This document shows positions 50,722-59,589 of a stretch of DNA of 64,000 bases, in pieces. How positions within the stretch are numbered: position 1 is the first letter of the stretch; each line of letters opens with the position of its first letter. This DNA is from Pseudazoarcus sp963975885 (GTDB taxonomy: Bacteria > Pseudomonadota > Gammaproteobacteria > Burkholderiales > Rhodocyclaceae): the NCBI GenBank assembly GCA_963975885.1, contig CAXBIS010000012.1, positions 57,741 to 121,740 on the forward strand, in the 5' to 3' direction. The notes beneath the pieces are model-generated. The model did not search any database and was not told where the DNA came from. It saw only the letters and a list, made by a program, of their open reading frames with translations. The position numbers and the translations under genes are program-made.

Positions 50722-51947
50722 GCGTTTTCGTCCTGCTGTCCGCGATTCTCGTCGCGGGCGCGCTGTTGTTCGTCCTGCCGCCGCTGCTCGGGCGCGGCGC
50801 GCGGCGGCGCGCCGATGCCGAGAAGCGAGCCCAGGCCGAGGTCGCGATCGCGGTGCTGCGCGAACAGCTCGCCGACCTCAAGACCGAGCATGCGGCGGGG
50901 CGTGTCGACGCCGAAGCCTTTGCGCGCAACCGCGCCGAACTCGAGGCGCGCGTGCTCGAGGAAGGGCAGTTCGTCGAGAGCGATGCCGACGTTCGGCCGT
51001 CGAAGGCATGGGCGATCGCGATGGTGCTTGCCGTGCCGCTGGCCGCGGTACTGGTCTATGGCGCGATCGGCGAGCCGGCCGCGCTCGACCCCGATGCGCG
51101 GGTGGCGCGCGTCGAAGCGCCCGCAGAGCAGCTCACGCCGGAGCAGATTTCCGGCCTGGTCGGACAGCTCGCCGACCGCCTGGCCGAAGATCCCACCGAT
51201 GAGACCGGTTGGGCGATGCTCGCGCGCTCCTACACCATGCTCGGGGAGTTCGAGCGCGCGCAGGCCACCTGGAAGCGCATCGGGGCGAACATCCCCGAAA
51301 ACGCGATGCTCATGGCCGACTGGGCGGATCTGCTGGTGGCCGCGCAGCAGGGGGATTTCGAGGGTGAACCACGACGCCTGATCGAACGCGCGCTGGAACT
51401 CGAGCCGGACAACTTCAAGGCGCTCGCGCTGGCAGGCGCGGCCGCTTTCGAGCGCGAGGACTACGCCACCGCGTCGAGCTACTGGGAACGCATCCTCGAC
51501 CAGGTGCCGCGCGAGGATCCGGCCTACGCCTCGGTCGTCGCGAGCATCAACGAGGCGCGCTCGCGCGGCGGCATGGAACTCATGGATGCGCCCGATCTGC
51601 CCGCCGCACCGGCGCCGGTGACCCTGGCCGGGCAAGTGAGGCTGGGCGTCGAGCCGGCCGCGGCCCTGCCGTCGCAGGCAACGGTGTTCCTGTTCGTTCG
51701 CGCGCCCGAAGGCGGCATGCCGTTCGCGGCCATCCGCTTCCCGGCCGCCGATCTGCCGACCTCCTTCGATTTCTCCGGTGCGGCGCGCATGAACGACGCC
51801 CCGCTGCCCGACGAACTGGTGCTCTTCGCGCGCGTGTCGATGTCCGGCGATGCCGCACCGCAGCCGGGGGATCTGGAGGCCACGCCGGTCACTGTGGCCC
51901 CGGATGCGAGCGGAGTGGTACTGGTCATCGACCGGGTGCGCGAATAG
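50718..51947 (+). CDS. ccmI: Cytochrome c maturation protein CcmI (TPR)
   Basis: Protein of 409 aa, GTG start overlapping ccmH. Two N-terminal helices (1-25 and about 95-115) flank a leucine-rich coiled coil. A TPR region follows (WAMLARSYTMLGEFERAQAT, LELEPDNFKALALAGAAAFE), then a C-terminal periplasmic beta domain. It presents apocytochrome c to CcmFH. Last gene of the ccm operon, followed by a palindrome at 51970. Confidence 0.92.
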   Translation: MSVFVLLSAILVAGALLFVLPPLLGRGARRRADAEKRAQAEVAIAVLREQLADLKTEHAAGRVDAEAFARNRAELEARVLEEGQFVESDADVRPSKAWAIAMVLAVPLAAVLVYGAIGEPAALDPDARVARVEAPAEQLTPEQISGLVGQLADRLAEDPTDETGWAMLARSYTMLGEFERAQATWKRIGANIPENAMLMADWADLLVAAQQGDFEGEPRRLIERALELEPDNFKALALAGAAAFEREDYATASSYWERILDQVPREDPAYASVVASINEARSRGGMELMDAPDLPAAPAPVTLAGQVRLGVEPAAALPSQATVFLFVRAPEGGMPFAAIRFPAADLPTSFDFSGAARMNDAPLPDELVLFARVSMSGDAAPQPGDLEATPVTVAPDASGVVLVIDRVRE

Positions 51948-51969
51948 GCGTGTCCGCGGCACGGGGCGT

Positions 51970-51987
51970 GCCCGCTGCGCAGCGGGC
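51970..51987 (+). terminator. Possible terminator after ccm operon
   Basis: GCCCGCTGCGCAGCGGGC is a perfect 18-bp palindrome 22 bp after the ccmI stop. It can form a 7-bp stem with a 4-nt loop; no T run follows. Confidence 0.4.
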
Positions 51988-52020
51988 GTATCATCGCAGT
52001 CCGACTTCGGAGGATCGAAG

Positions 52021-52401
52021 ATGAAACGACTCGCCATCATCCTGGGAAGTGTTCTCCTGACGGCTTCTGCCCACGCGCAGTCGCCCGCCCTCACGCTGGT
52101 TTGCGGCGGTATCGGATTCGAGCAATCACAGCCGATGCGTGCCGCGCAGGGCGCGCATGCGCTGACCATCCTGTTCGCGACGCAATCGGGTGGCTATGTG
52201 GCCGGCGCGAAGACGCTGGTCACCGATCCGCTCAGTGATGTGTCGGCTGTCCATGACGCGTGTGGCCCGATCGGTCAGGTGGACGTCACGCAGCCCGGTC
52301 GCTATCGCGTCACCGCCACACTCGACGGTGTGGTGCGCGAGCAGTGGTTGGACCTCGAGCCGCGCGGCGGCGCGAGGATCGTGCTGCGCTGGCCGGACTG
52401 A
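52021..52401 (+). CDS. Small secreted protein of unknown function
   Basis: Protein of 126 aa. Clear signal peptide (KRLAIILGSVLLTASAHAQS). Mature part of about 105 residues rich in beta-strand patterns, with two cysteines (LVCGGIGF and HDACGPIG) that may form a disulfide, and an end GGARIVLRWPD. I do not recognise a family. CGGAGG stands 9 bp before the ATG. It abuts the alanine racemase stop with no spacer. Confidence 0.7.
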   Translation: MKRLAIILGSVLLTASAHAQSPALTLVCGGIGFEQSQPMRAAQGAHALTILFATQSGGYVAGAKTLVTDPLSDVSAVHDACGPIGQVDVTQPGRYRVTATLDGVVREQWLDLEPRGGARIVLRWPD

Positions 52402-53469
52402 TCAGCCGCGATACTCGAAGCGCGCGCGCTTGACGTTGCACAGCACCTCGTAGGCGATGGTGCCGGCTGCCTCGGCCACGCGGTTGACCGACACCTGCGG
52501 CCCCCACAGCTCGACGCGGCTGCCCGGCCCTGCGCCGGGCACATCGGTCAGGTCGACCGTGAGCAAGTCCATCGACACACGTCCGGCCAGTTGTGCCGGC
52601 ATGCCGTCGACGGTCACCGGCGTGCCGTCGCGCGCGCTGCGCGGATAGCCGTCGGCATAGCCCATCGCGACCAGCCCCAGGCGCGTGGGACGTTCGGTGA
52701 CAAAGCGCGCGCCGTAGCCCACCGGCGTGCCGGTCGGCACGTCGCGTACCGAGATCACCTCGCTCTCCAGCGTCATTACCGCACGCAGCCCGCTGGGTTC
52801 GCCCGGCATCGGATCCGCGCCGTAGAGCAGGATGCCGGCCCGGCCCCAGTCCGCGTGGGTCGAAGGCCAGGCGAGGATGCCGGGCGAATTCGACAGGCTG
52901 CGCGGCGCGTCCATGCCGACCGCGGCCGCAATCGCGTCCAGGCAGTTCACCTGCTCGTCGGTGGTGTGTACTTCGGGTTCGTCGGCGCGCGCCAGATGCG
53001 TCATCAGCGTGATGTCGCCGACATTGCCCGAGTCACGCAGGCGCAGCCATGCGCTGCGCACGTCCTCGGGCTGGAAGCCGGCTCGGTTCATGCCGGTGTT
53101 GACCTTCAGCCACACGCTGATCGGTGCCGGCAGATCGGCCGCGTCGAACATCGCGAGCTGGCCGGCGTGGTGTACGACGGGCCACAGGTCGAAGGCCGCC
53201 GCCCGCTGCACCTCCTCGGTCGAGAACGGCCCTTCGAGCAGCAGGATGGGCCGCAGGATGCCGGCCTCACGCAGCACCATGGCTTCGTCGATGAAGGCCA
53301 CGGCAAAGCCGTCGGCTTCTTCCTCGAGCGCCCGCGCGCACTGCACCGCGCCGTGACCATAGGCATTGGCCTTGATCACGGCGAGCGTGTGCGCACCGTG
53401 GCGCGCGCGCGCGAGGCGGTAGTTGTGACGCAGTGCGTCTAGATCGATCAGGGCGCGGGCGGGTCTCAT
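52402..53469 (-). CDS. alr: Alanine racemase
   Basis: Protein of 355 aa. PLP lysine Lys33 in LAVIKANAYGHGAVQC, WLKVNTGMNRAGF, and catalytic Tyr in PVGYGARFVTERPTR; AGRVSMDLLTVDLTDVP contains the substrate Met-Asp segment. It makes D-alanine for peptidoglycan. The stop lies base-to-base with that of the preceding plus-strand gene. Confidence 0.95.
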   Translation of the reverse strand: MRPARALIDLDALRHNYRLARARHGAHTLAVIKANAYGHGAVQCARALEEEADGFAVAFIDEAMVLREAGILRPILLLEGPFSTEEVQRAAAFDLWPVVHHAGQLAMFDAADLPAPISVWLKVNTGMNRAGFQPEDVRSAWLRLRDSGNVGDITLMTHLARADEPEVHTTDEQVNCLDAIAAAVGMDAPRSLSNSPGILAWPSTHADWGRAGILLYGADPMPGEPSGLRAVMTLESEVISVRDVPTGTPVGYGARFVTERPTRLGLVAMGYADGYPRSARDGTPVTVDGMPAQLAGRVSMDLLTVDLTDVPGAGPGSRVELWGPQVSVNRVAEAAGTIAYEVLCNVKRARFEYRG

Positions 53470-53525
53470 GGCGAAAGCAGTACTCTTTTGCCCTACTTTG
53501 CCACAAGCACAGGCCGACGGCGCTT

Positions 53526-55034
53526 TCAGCCGACGCGGAAGCGGCCGACCGCGTGCACCAGCGCGCCTGACGCGGTGTCGAGCGCGAGCGCCTCTGCATT
53601 GACTCCGCGCGCTGCTTCGGCACAGCCGGCCGAGAGCTTGTCCACCTCGGCCACGCTGCCCGCCAGTTGGCGCGTCGCCGCCAGTTGCTGGCGCAGCGTG
53701 TCGGCGATGCTGGCGATGGCCTCGGTCACCCGCTGCGACTCGTCGGTAATGTGCACGATGGTCGATTCGGCTTCCCCGGCCTGGGTCGTGCCCGCCGAGG
53801 CGCGCTCGACGGCTTCGGCAATGCGTTCGAGTGCCCGTGTACGACTGGCGTCGATGTCCTCGATCATGCGTCCGATGTCGCCGGTGGCGACCGAGGTGCG
53901 TTCGGCAAGCTTGCGCACCTCGTCGGCGACGACTGCGAAGCCGCGTCCCTGTTCGCCGGCGCGCGCGGCTTCGATGGCGGCGTTGAGCGCGAGCAGGTTG
54001 GTCTGATCGGCGATGTCGCGGATCAGATGCACCATCTCGGCGACGCGCTCGCTGCGCGCGCCGAGTTCCTCCACGCTGGACGCCGATTGACGGATGGATC
54101 GCTCGATCGCGCCGATGTTCTCGATCGAGGAGCGCACCACGGAGTTGCCGTCGCGCGCCAGACGGCCCGAATGTTCGGCCGCCTCGCGCGCTTCGGTCGC
54201 CTGCTCGGCATGGGCCGAGACTTCGCGTTCCATGTCGGCGATCGCCGTAGCCAGGCGTGTCGTCTCGTCGTGCTGGCGACGCATCAGTTGCTCGACCTCG
54301 CTCGATACCGCCTTGAGGCGGTCGACCGTGCCGGACACCGCGCCGGTGTTGTGGCGTACGTCGCGGATCGTCGAGGCCAGGGCCTCGCGCATGGCCTCGA
54401 CGGTGGCGAGCAGGGCGGAGCCGCCTTCCTGTGCTACCGGGACGGAAAGCTCGCCATGGCCGATGGCCTCGGCTGCGGACGCCACCCGTGCCGCTTCCAG
54501 CGCCTCGCGCCGCAGGCGCACTGCCAGATACATCAGCACTCCGGCTTCGGCGACCACGTAGGCCGCGTGCAGCGCCACGCGCCACAGCGAGGCGCCGCTG
54601 TCGAAGATCAGGATGCCGCCCCAGTTGGTCGCCTGCAGGTAGTTGAATCCCAGGTGATGGACCGCGATCAGCGCGGCTGCGGCAAATACCGGTCGCCAGT
54701 CACGGTAGTAGAGCAGGAAGGCGAGCAGCACGAAGATGCCGAAGTGCGCCTCCATCATGCCGCGCGATTGCTGGATGGTGAGCGCCGCGAACACCATCAG
54801 CGCACAGGCCACAGCAATGCGGCTGGCCAGCGATCCGGGCGCGGCGCGCTGAAGCAGTGCCGGTACGACGAGCGCCGGCACGCCCACGGCGAGCGCTAGC
54901 TGCCAGGTGTCGGTAGCGGCAGCAACCCCGAACGAGATCGCGAGCAAGGCGATGAGGGTGAGCAGCAACAGCCGGTCGGCCTGGACGCGATAGGGAAGAA
55001 GGACGCGTTCGGCGTCGGATGCGGCGTGATTCAT
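53526..55034 (-). CDS. Methyl-accepting chemotaxis protein with six-helix membrane domain
   Basis: Protein of 502 aa. The first 170 residues hold about six membrane helices with almost no periplasmic loop, so it lacks a classical sensor domain; the ligand may be sensed in or near the membrane. The signalling hairpin tip is intact near residues 340-385 (DIADQTNLLALNAAIEAARA, GEQGRGFAVVADEVRKLAER). There is no CheR-binding pentapeptide at the end. A 41-aa membrane protein gene lies directly upstream. Confidence 0.92.
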   Translation of the reverse strand: MNHAASDAERVLLPYRVQADRLLLLTLIALLAISFGVAAATDTWQLALAVGVPALVVPALLQRAAPGSLASRIAVACALMVFAALTIQQSRGMMEAHFGIFVLLAFLLYYRDWRPVFAAAALIAVHHLGFNYLQATNWGGILIFDSGASLWRVALHAAYVVAEAGVLMYLAVRLRREALEAARVASAAEAIGHGELSVPVAQEGGSALLATVEAMREALASTIRDVRHNTGAVSGTVDRLKAVSSEVEQLMRRQHDETTRLATAIADMEREVSAHAEQATEAREAAEHSGRLARDGNSVVRSSIENIGAIERSIRQSASSVEELGARSERVAEMVHLIRDIADQTNLLALNAAIEAARAGEQGRGFAVVADEVRKLAERTSVATGDIGRMIEDIDASRTRALERIAEAVERASAGTTQAGEAESTIVHITDESQRVTEAIASIADTLRQQLAATRQLAGSVAEVDKLSAGCAEAARGVNAEALALDTASGALVHAVGRFRVG

Positions 55035-55058
55035 GGTCGAGCTCCGGCGAACGTCGGC

Positions 55059-55184
55059 TCAGCGCGCGACGCAGATATCCCCGGGAGGCGTGGTCGCGGC
55101 GGCCCAGCCGAGCACGGTCGCGCTGTAGCCGATCCACAGCGCGAACAGGCTCCAGATCCACAGGCGTGTACGGGCACGGGTCAT
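55059..55184 (-). CDS. Putative 41-aa single-helix membrane protein
   Basis: Encodes 41 aa: basic start MTRARTRLW, a helix (WSLFALWIGYSATVLGWAAA) and a short end PPGDICVAR. GGGAG lies about 9 bp before the ATG at 55184, and the stop is 24 bp before the chemoreceptor start, so the two are probably cotranscribed. Codon use fits the neighbourhood. No known family. Confidence 0.5.
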   Translation of the reverse strand: MTRARTRLWIWSLFALWIGYSATVLGWAAATTPPGDICVAR

Positions 55185-55358
55185 CCGGTCATTCTCCCTG
55201 CGGGCAATCGGAACGGAATGTTCCGATGTGCTTGTTGACGGCATCGCCGGGCCAAACCTGAGCGCCGGACGATGTGCGTCAAACTGACATGGCAGGGTAA
55301 GAATTGGTTCCGGGTGCTTCCCCCCGGATATCCGCAAGGGCGCTTGTGCCCGGGCCGT

Positions 55359-56171
55359 TCAGTCGGTGGCGGTGAGAAATTCGATCATCGCCTCGTAGGC
55401 GTCGGGAGAGCCGCCGAGCATCGTGTGGTGGGCGCCGGGCACGACGATCATGCGTGCGTCCGGAATCGCCGCGGCGAGTCTGGCGACGAGTTCGCGCGGG
55501 GCCTGACCGTCGCGCTCGCCGGCGATGACCAGCGTCGGCGCCTGGATGCGGTGCAGGCGTTCGAAGCAGTCGTGCTGCGCGCGCGCCGCGAGCTGGCGAC
55601 GCTTGCCCGTCTCCAGCGCGATGTCGTCGGCGCGGCGTGCGGCGAGGATCATGCGCTCGCGGATCAGGCGTGCCGCCTCGGTCGGGTTGGCTGCCTGCCA
55701 TTCGGGCGTGAAGGCGAGGTCCATCACTTCGAGGCCGCGGCGCGCGCGTGTCTCGGGGTCGAGGTCGAGGAACTCGTGGATGGGATAGGACGAGCCGCCC
55801 GCACCGCCCGAAGTGGCCCCGGCCAGCACCAGGCGGCGCACCCTGTCCGGATGGCGAATCGCCAGCTCCTGCGCGACCATGCCCCCGAACGAGAAGCCCA
55901 CGACGTGAACCGAGCCCAGGTCCAGCGCGTCAAGGATGCCGACCGCGTCTTCGGCGTAGTCGGACATCGAGTATTCGATGTCGGGCTTGTCGCTCTGGCC
56001 CATGCCGCGCTGGTCGAAGAGGATCATCTCGAAGTGCTTCGCGAGCGGACCGTCGAGCGGGTTCGGGCGGTCGCGCAGGTCCCAGCCCGTGCCGCCGAGA
56101 AACAGCACGGGATCGCCGCTGCCGCGACGTTCAAGACAGAAATTGAGGCCGTTGGCGCGGACGAATTGCAT
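55359..56171 (-). CDS. Alpha/beta hydrolase
   Basis: Protein of 270 aa. Oxyanion region VLFLGGTGWDLRDRPNPL, nucleophile elbow VHVVGFSFGGMVAQEL (GFSFG, catalytic Ser), Asp in IAGERDGQAP and His in VVPGAHHTMLGGSP complete the triad. It resembles the 3-oxoadipate enol-lactonase/haloperoxidase-like group, but neighbours give no pathway. Starts upstream of 56171 are not supported. Confidence 0.88.
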   Translation of the reverse strand: MQFVRANGLNFCLERRGSGDPVLFLGGTGWDLRDRPNPLDGPLAKHFEMILFDQRGMGQSDKPDIEYSMSDYAEDAVGILDALDLGSVHVVGFSFGGMVAQELAIRHPDRVRRLVLAGATSGGAGGSSYPIHEFLDLDPETRARRGLEVMDLAFTPEWQAANPTEAARLIRERMILAARRADDIALETGKRRQLAARAQHDCFERLHRIQAPTLVIAGERDGQAPRELVARLAAAIPDARMIVVPGAHHTMLGGSPDAYEAMIEFLTATD

Positions 56172-56515
56172 GGAATGACTCCCGAAGGCGGTTGATCGAT
56201 GCGCTATCGTACGGCGCACCGAAGCCGTGCGCCAATCGGGCCGACGTCTCGCGGATGCCTCAAATGCCGCTGTAATTGGGCTTGTTACGAAAAAAGGGCT
56301 TGTGTGTTGGAAACGGCTTGGGCAGACTGTTCCTGCCGGAAATTCAGTCGCAAGCAAGGATCCGGGCGGGATTCGACGGGCGGCGCAGGGTGCGCTGGAG
56401 CACGAGGGGGCACCGAGCAGCACGTGCCTGCCGCGATACCGGAATCCCGAGTTCAGCCCGATGCCCTTGCTGGATAACGGTTTTCAAAACTCACACAAAT
56501 CGATCGAGGATAAGC
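56172..56515. other. 344-bp divergent region before HU gene
   Basis: Carries the promoters for the hydrolase (leftward) and HU gene (rightward). GATCGAGGA is the HU ribosome site. I cannot pick out a convincing -35/-10 pair. No coding signal. Confidence 0.4.
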
Positions 56516-56794
56516 ATGAATAAAGGTGAATTTGTCGAAGCCCTGGCTGACCGCATGGATGTCTCCCGCGCTCAAGCCGACCGCGCCCTGTCCGCCGTGC
56601 TGGATCTGATCACCGAGCGCATGGCCAAGGGTGAGAAAGTGGCCTTCACGGGCTTCGGTTCCTTCGAGGTGTCTTCGCGCGCTGCGCGCACCGGCCGCAA
56701 CCCGCAGACCGGCGCGTCCATCAAGATCGCCGCCTCCAAGGTGCCCAAGTTCTCCGCCGGCGCCTCGCTCAAGAACAGCGTCAACGGCAAGTAA
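56516..56794 (+). CDS. DNA-binding protein HU
   Basis: Protein of 92 aa, HU/IHF family. MNKGEFVEALADRMDVSRAQ, KVAFTGFGSFEVSSRAARTG, and the DNA-binding arm RNPQTGASIKIAASKVPKFS with the conserved proline. It bends and compacts DNA. Single-gene unit ended by a strong terminator. Confidence 0.95.
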   Translation: MNKGEFVEALADRMDVSRAQADRALSAVLDLITERMAKGEKVAFTGFGSFEVSSRAARTGRNPQTGASIKIAASKVPKFSAGASLKNSVNGK

Positions 56795-56812
56795 TCACCG
56801 CCTGCGCTGAAA

Positions 56813-56843
56813 GCAAAAGGCCCCGCAATGCGGGGCCTTTTGC
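56813..56843. terminator. Bidirectional terminator between HU gene and nusB
   Basis: Perfect 14-bp stem GCAAAAGGCCCCGC with loop AAT and complement ending in CCTTTTGC. With A run on one side and T run on the other it works as an intrinsic terminator for both convergent units. Confidence 0.9.
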
Positions 56844-56862
56844 ATGGCGGCGACACCTTCGC

Positions 56863-57315
56863 TCAGGACTGGCCGCGCGCCTTGCGGGCCGCCTCGACCT
56901 CCACCGTGCGCAGTTGCGCGGCCAGACGGTCGAGCACGCCGTTGACGAAGCGGTGTCCGTCGGTGCCGCCGTATTCCTTGGCCAGTTCGATGGCCTCGTT
57001 GATCACGACGCGGTAGGGCGTGTCGAGGTCATTCTTGAGTTCGTGCGTGCCGATCAGCAGGATCGCGTGCTCGACCGGCGAGAGTTCGTCCACCCCGCGG
57101 TGGATGAATGGTGCGAAGTCGGCACGCAGCGCCTCGACGTTGGCAACCGTCGCCCGCAGCACGCGGATGAAGAACTCGTGGTCGGCCTGTTCGAATCCGC
57201 CGACCTGCGAGATGTGGTCCTCGATCGGGGCGATGTCGTTGCCCGACAGCAGCCATTGATAGACGCCCTGAAGCGCGAATTCGCGCGCGCGCCGACGTGC
57301 AGCCTTGCCATTCAT
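56863..57315 (-). CDS. nusB: Transcription antitermination factor NusB
   Basis: Protein of 150 aa, all helical. ARRRAREFALQGVYQWLLSG, HRGVDELSPVEHAILLIGTH and RVVINEAIELAKEYGGTDGH are NusB hallmarks, ending FVNGVLDRLAAQLR. It binds boxA RNA with NusE in rRNA antitermination. Follows ribH with a 4-bp overlap. Confidence 0.96.
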   Translation of the reverse strand: MNGKAARRRAREFALQGVYQWLLSGNDIAPIEDHISQVGGFEQADHEFFIRVLRATVANVEALRADFAPFIHRGVDELSPVEHAILLIGTHELKNDLDTPYRVVINEAIELAKEYGGTDGHRFVNGVLDRLAAQLRTVEVEAARKARGQS

Positions 57316-57782
57316 CGCAGTGCCTTGAGCAGATTGGCCATTTCGACGGCCGCGCGCGCGCAGTCCGTGCCCTTTTCGCGCACGCGCGCCAGCGCCTGGT
57401 CGTCGTCCTCGGTGGTGAGTACGCCGTTGGCGATCGGCAGGCCGGTGTCCAGCCCGACGCGGTTGATGCCGGCGGCCATCTCGTTGGCGACGATCTCGAA
57501 GTGATAGGTCTCGCCGCGGATCACCGCGCCCAGTGCGACCAGCGCATCGAAACGCCCCGATCGCGCCATGGTCTGGAGTACCAGCGGTATTTCGAGCGCG
57601 CCGGGCACACTGGCGATGCGCACCGATGCCGGCGGCACGCCCAGGCGCACCAGTTCGTCGGTGCACGCGGCGAGCAGGCCTTCGCACACGTCGGGGTTGA
57701 AGCGTGCGGTGACGATGCCAATGCGCAGCTCGGCGCCGTCGAGGCTGGATTCGATTTCTGGAATGTCGTTATAGCTGGACAT
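57312..57782 (-). CDS. ribH: 6,7-dimethyl-8-ribityllumazine synthase
   Basis: Protein of 156 aa. RIGIVTARFNPDVCEGLL, VPGALEIPLVLQTMARSG, ALGAVIRGETYHFEIVAN (catalytic His) and GVLTTEDDDQALAR are typical of lumazine synthase. It makes the riboflavin precursor from the ribBA product. Second to last gene of ribE-ribBA-ribH-nusB. Confidence 0.96.
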   Translation of the reverse strand: MSSYNDIPEIESSLDGAELRIGIVTARFNPDVCEGLLAACTDELVRLGVPPASVRIASVPGALEIPLVLQTMARSGRFDALVALGAVIRGETYHFEIVANEMAAGINRVGLDTGLPIANGVLTTEDDDQALARVREKGTDCARAAVEMANLLKALR

Positions 57783-57819
57783 GGGAATTCCTGTTGGGCG
57801 TGGCGCGGACGAGCGGGCT

Positions 57820-58908
57820 TCAGCCCTGGTCGACGAAGCCGGTGATCTCGAGGCCGAAGCCGGCCATGCTGGGAATCTTCTGCGGATTGGCCATCAGGCG
57901 CATGCGGCCGACTCCCAGATCGCGCAGGATCTGTGCGCCGACCCCAAACAGGCGCGGGTCCCAGCGTGCAGCGGGGCGCTCCTGACCTTGCAGGCCGGCG
58001 AGCAGGTCGCGACCGGACTGAGGGCGGTAGAGCAGCACCACTACACCGGCCGGCTCAGCCGCGATGCGGGTCAGGGCATCGTTGATCGGGAAGCTGTGCT
58101 GGCCGCTTTCGGGGTCGAGGAAGTCCACCACGGAAATGGGTTCGTGCACGCGCACCAGCGTGTCGCGGTCGGCATGGATGTCGCCGTGAGTCAGCGCGAA
58201 ATGCACGTCGCCCGAGGTGCGATCCTCGAAGGCGGCCAGCCGGAAGCGGCCCTGCGGCGTGACGACGTCCTTCTCGGTCACCCGCGTGACCAGCGATTCG
58301 TTGGCAGCGCGGTATTCGATCAGGTCGCGGATTGCACCGATCTTCAGGCCATGCTCCTGCGCGAACGGGATGAGGTCCGGCAGGCGTGCCATGGTGCCGT
58401 CGTCCTTGAGGATCTCGCAGATTACCGAGGCCGGTTCCAGTCCGGCCAGATGTGCCAGATCGCAGCCCGCCTCGGTATGGCCGGCGCGGATCAGCACGCC
58501 GCCCGGCTGTGCGCGCAGCGGGAAGATGTGACCGGGCTGCACGATATCCGTGGGGCGGGCGGCACGCGCCACCGCCGCCTGCACCGTGCGTGCGCGGTCG
58601 TGTGCGGAGATGCCGGTGGTCACGCCCTCGGCGGCCTCGATCGACATCGTGAAGGCGGTGGAGTACGGCGAGCGGTTGTCGCGCACCATCAGCTCGAGAC
58701 CGAGTTGGTTGCAGCGCTGCTCGGTCAGCGTCAGGCAGATCAGGCCGCGGCCGTAGCGCGCCATGAAGTTGATCGCCTCGGGCGTGACGTGTTCGGCGGC
58801 GAGCACCAGGTCGCCCTCGTTCTCGCGGTCTTCCTCGTCGACCAGCACCACCATGCGGCCGGCACGGATGTCCTCGACGATTTCGTTGATGGGTGAGAGC
58901 GCGCTCAT
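57820..58908 (-). CDS. ribB: 3,4-dihydroxy-2-butanone-4-phosphate synthase with degenerate GTP cyclohydrolase II domain
   Basis: Protein of 362 aa. The first 205 residues are RibB: VVLVDEEDRENEGDLVLAAE (metal site), RYGRGLICLTLTEQRCNQL, TGISAHDRARTVQAA and LRAQPGGVLIRAGHTEAGCD. The second half has the RibA length and fold marks (DTLVRVHEPISVVDFLD; YGVGAQIL-like GVGAQILRDLGVGRMRLMAN) but lacks the zinc-binding cysteine cluster of GTP cyclohydrolase II, so only the RibB activity is expected. Overlaps ribE by 4 bp. Confidence 0.92.
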   Translation of the reverse strand: MSALSPINEIVEDIRAGRMVVLVDEEDRENEGDLVLAAEHVTPEAINFMARYGRGLICLTLTEQRCNQLGLELMVRDNRSPYSTAFTMSIEAAEGVTTGISAHDRARTVQAAVARAARPTDIVQPGHIFPLRAQPGGVLIRAGHTEAGCDLAHLAGLEPASVICEILKDDGTMARLPDLIPFAQEHGLKIGAIRDLIEYRAANESLVTRVTEKDVVTPQGRFRLAAFEDRTSGDVHFALTHGDIHADRDTLVRVHEPISVVDFLDPESGQHSFPINDALTRIAAEPAGVVVLLYRPQSGRDLLAGLQGQERPAARWDPRLFGVGAQILRDLGVGRMRLMANPQKIPSMAGFGLEITGFVDQG

Positions 58909-59510
58909 GCGGACAACTCCTCGCGCCAGGCCTGCATGCGCTCGACGTAGCGAGCGATCAGGTCGATTTCCAGATTCACGCGGCTGCTCGCCGCGAGATG
59001 CTTGAGATTGGTCACCGTCACCGTGTGCGGGATCAGGTTGATCGAAAAATCCGTGCCCTCGACGCGGTTGACCGTCAGGCTCACGCCGTTGACGGTGATT
59101 GAGCCCTTGCGTGCGATGTAGCCGGCAAGTTCCTGCGGCGCACGGATCACCAGCTCGTGGCTCTCGCCCACCGGTTGGAAGCGCACGACCTCGCCGACGC
59201 CGTCCACATGTCCGGTCACCAGATGGCCACCCAGCCGGTCGGAAAGGCGCAGCGCCTTTTCCAGGTTCACCTCGTTGCCGACCGCGTCCAGCCCCGCGGT
59301 GCACTCGAGCGTTTCGCGCGAGACGTCGAAACTCATGCGGCCGGCGTCGATGGCGACCACGGTCAGGCATACGCCGCTGTTGGCGATGCTGTCGCCAATG
59401 GCGACGTCGGACAGATCGAGTTCGGGGGCGTCGACCACCAGGCGCACGCCTTCGGCGAGCGGGGCGAGTTCGACGATTCGGCCGCAGGCGGCCACGATTC
59501 CGGAAAACAT
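58905..59510 (-). CDS. ribE: Riboflavin synthase (alpha chain)
   Basis: Protein of 201 aa with two lumazine-binding repeats: MFSGIVAACGRIVELAPLAE with SGVCLTVVAIDAGRMSFDVS, and HLVTGHVDGVGEVVRFQPVG with NGVSLTVNRVEGTDFSINL. It dismutates two lumazines to riboflavin. First gene of the rib-nusB unit; no FMN riboswitch is seen upstream. Confidence 0.95.
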   Translation of the reverse strand: MFSGIVAACGRIVELAPLAEGVRLVVDAPELDLSDVAIGDSIANSGVCLTVVAIDAGRMSFDVSRETLECTAGLDAVGNEVNLEKALRLSDRLGGHLVTGHVDGVGEVVRFQPVGESHELVIRAPQELAGYIARKGSITVNGVSLTVNRVEGTDFSINLIPHTVTVTNLKHLAASSRVNLEIDLIARYVERMQAWREELSA

Positions 59511-59589
59511 GGGATGGGGTTCTTCAAGGCGCAAGGCGCGATTGTATGCGAAAACAGGGCGTTGGCCGAGCCGGTCGGCGCGGCGCGCG

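Noticed and set aside
59511..59589. FMN riboswitch upstream of ribE
   Set aside because: The region is only about 80 bp and shows none of the conserved RFN-element helices.
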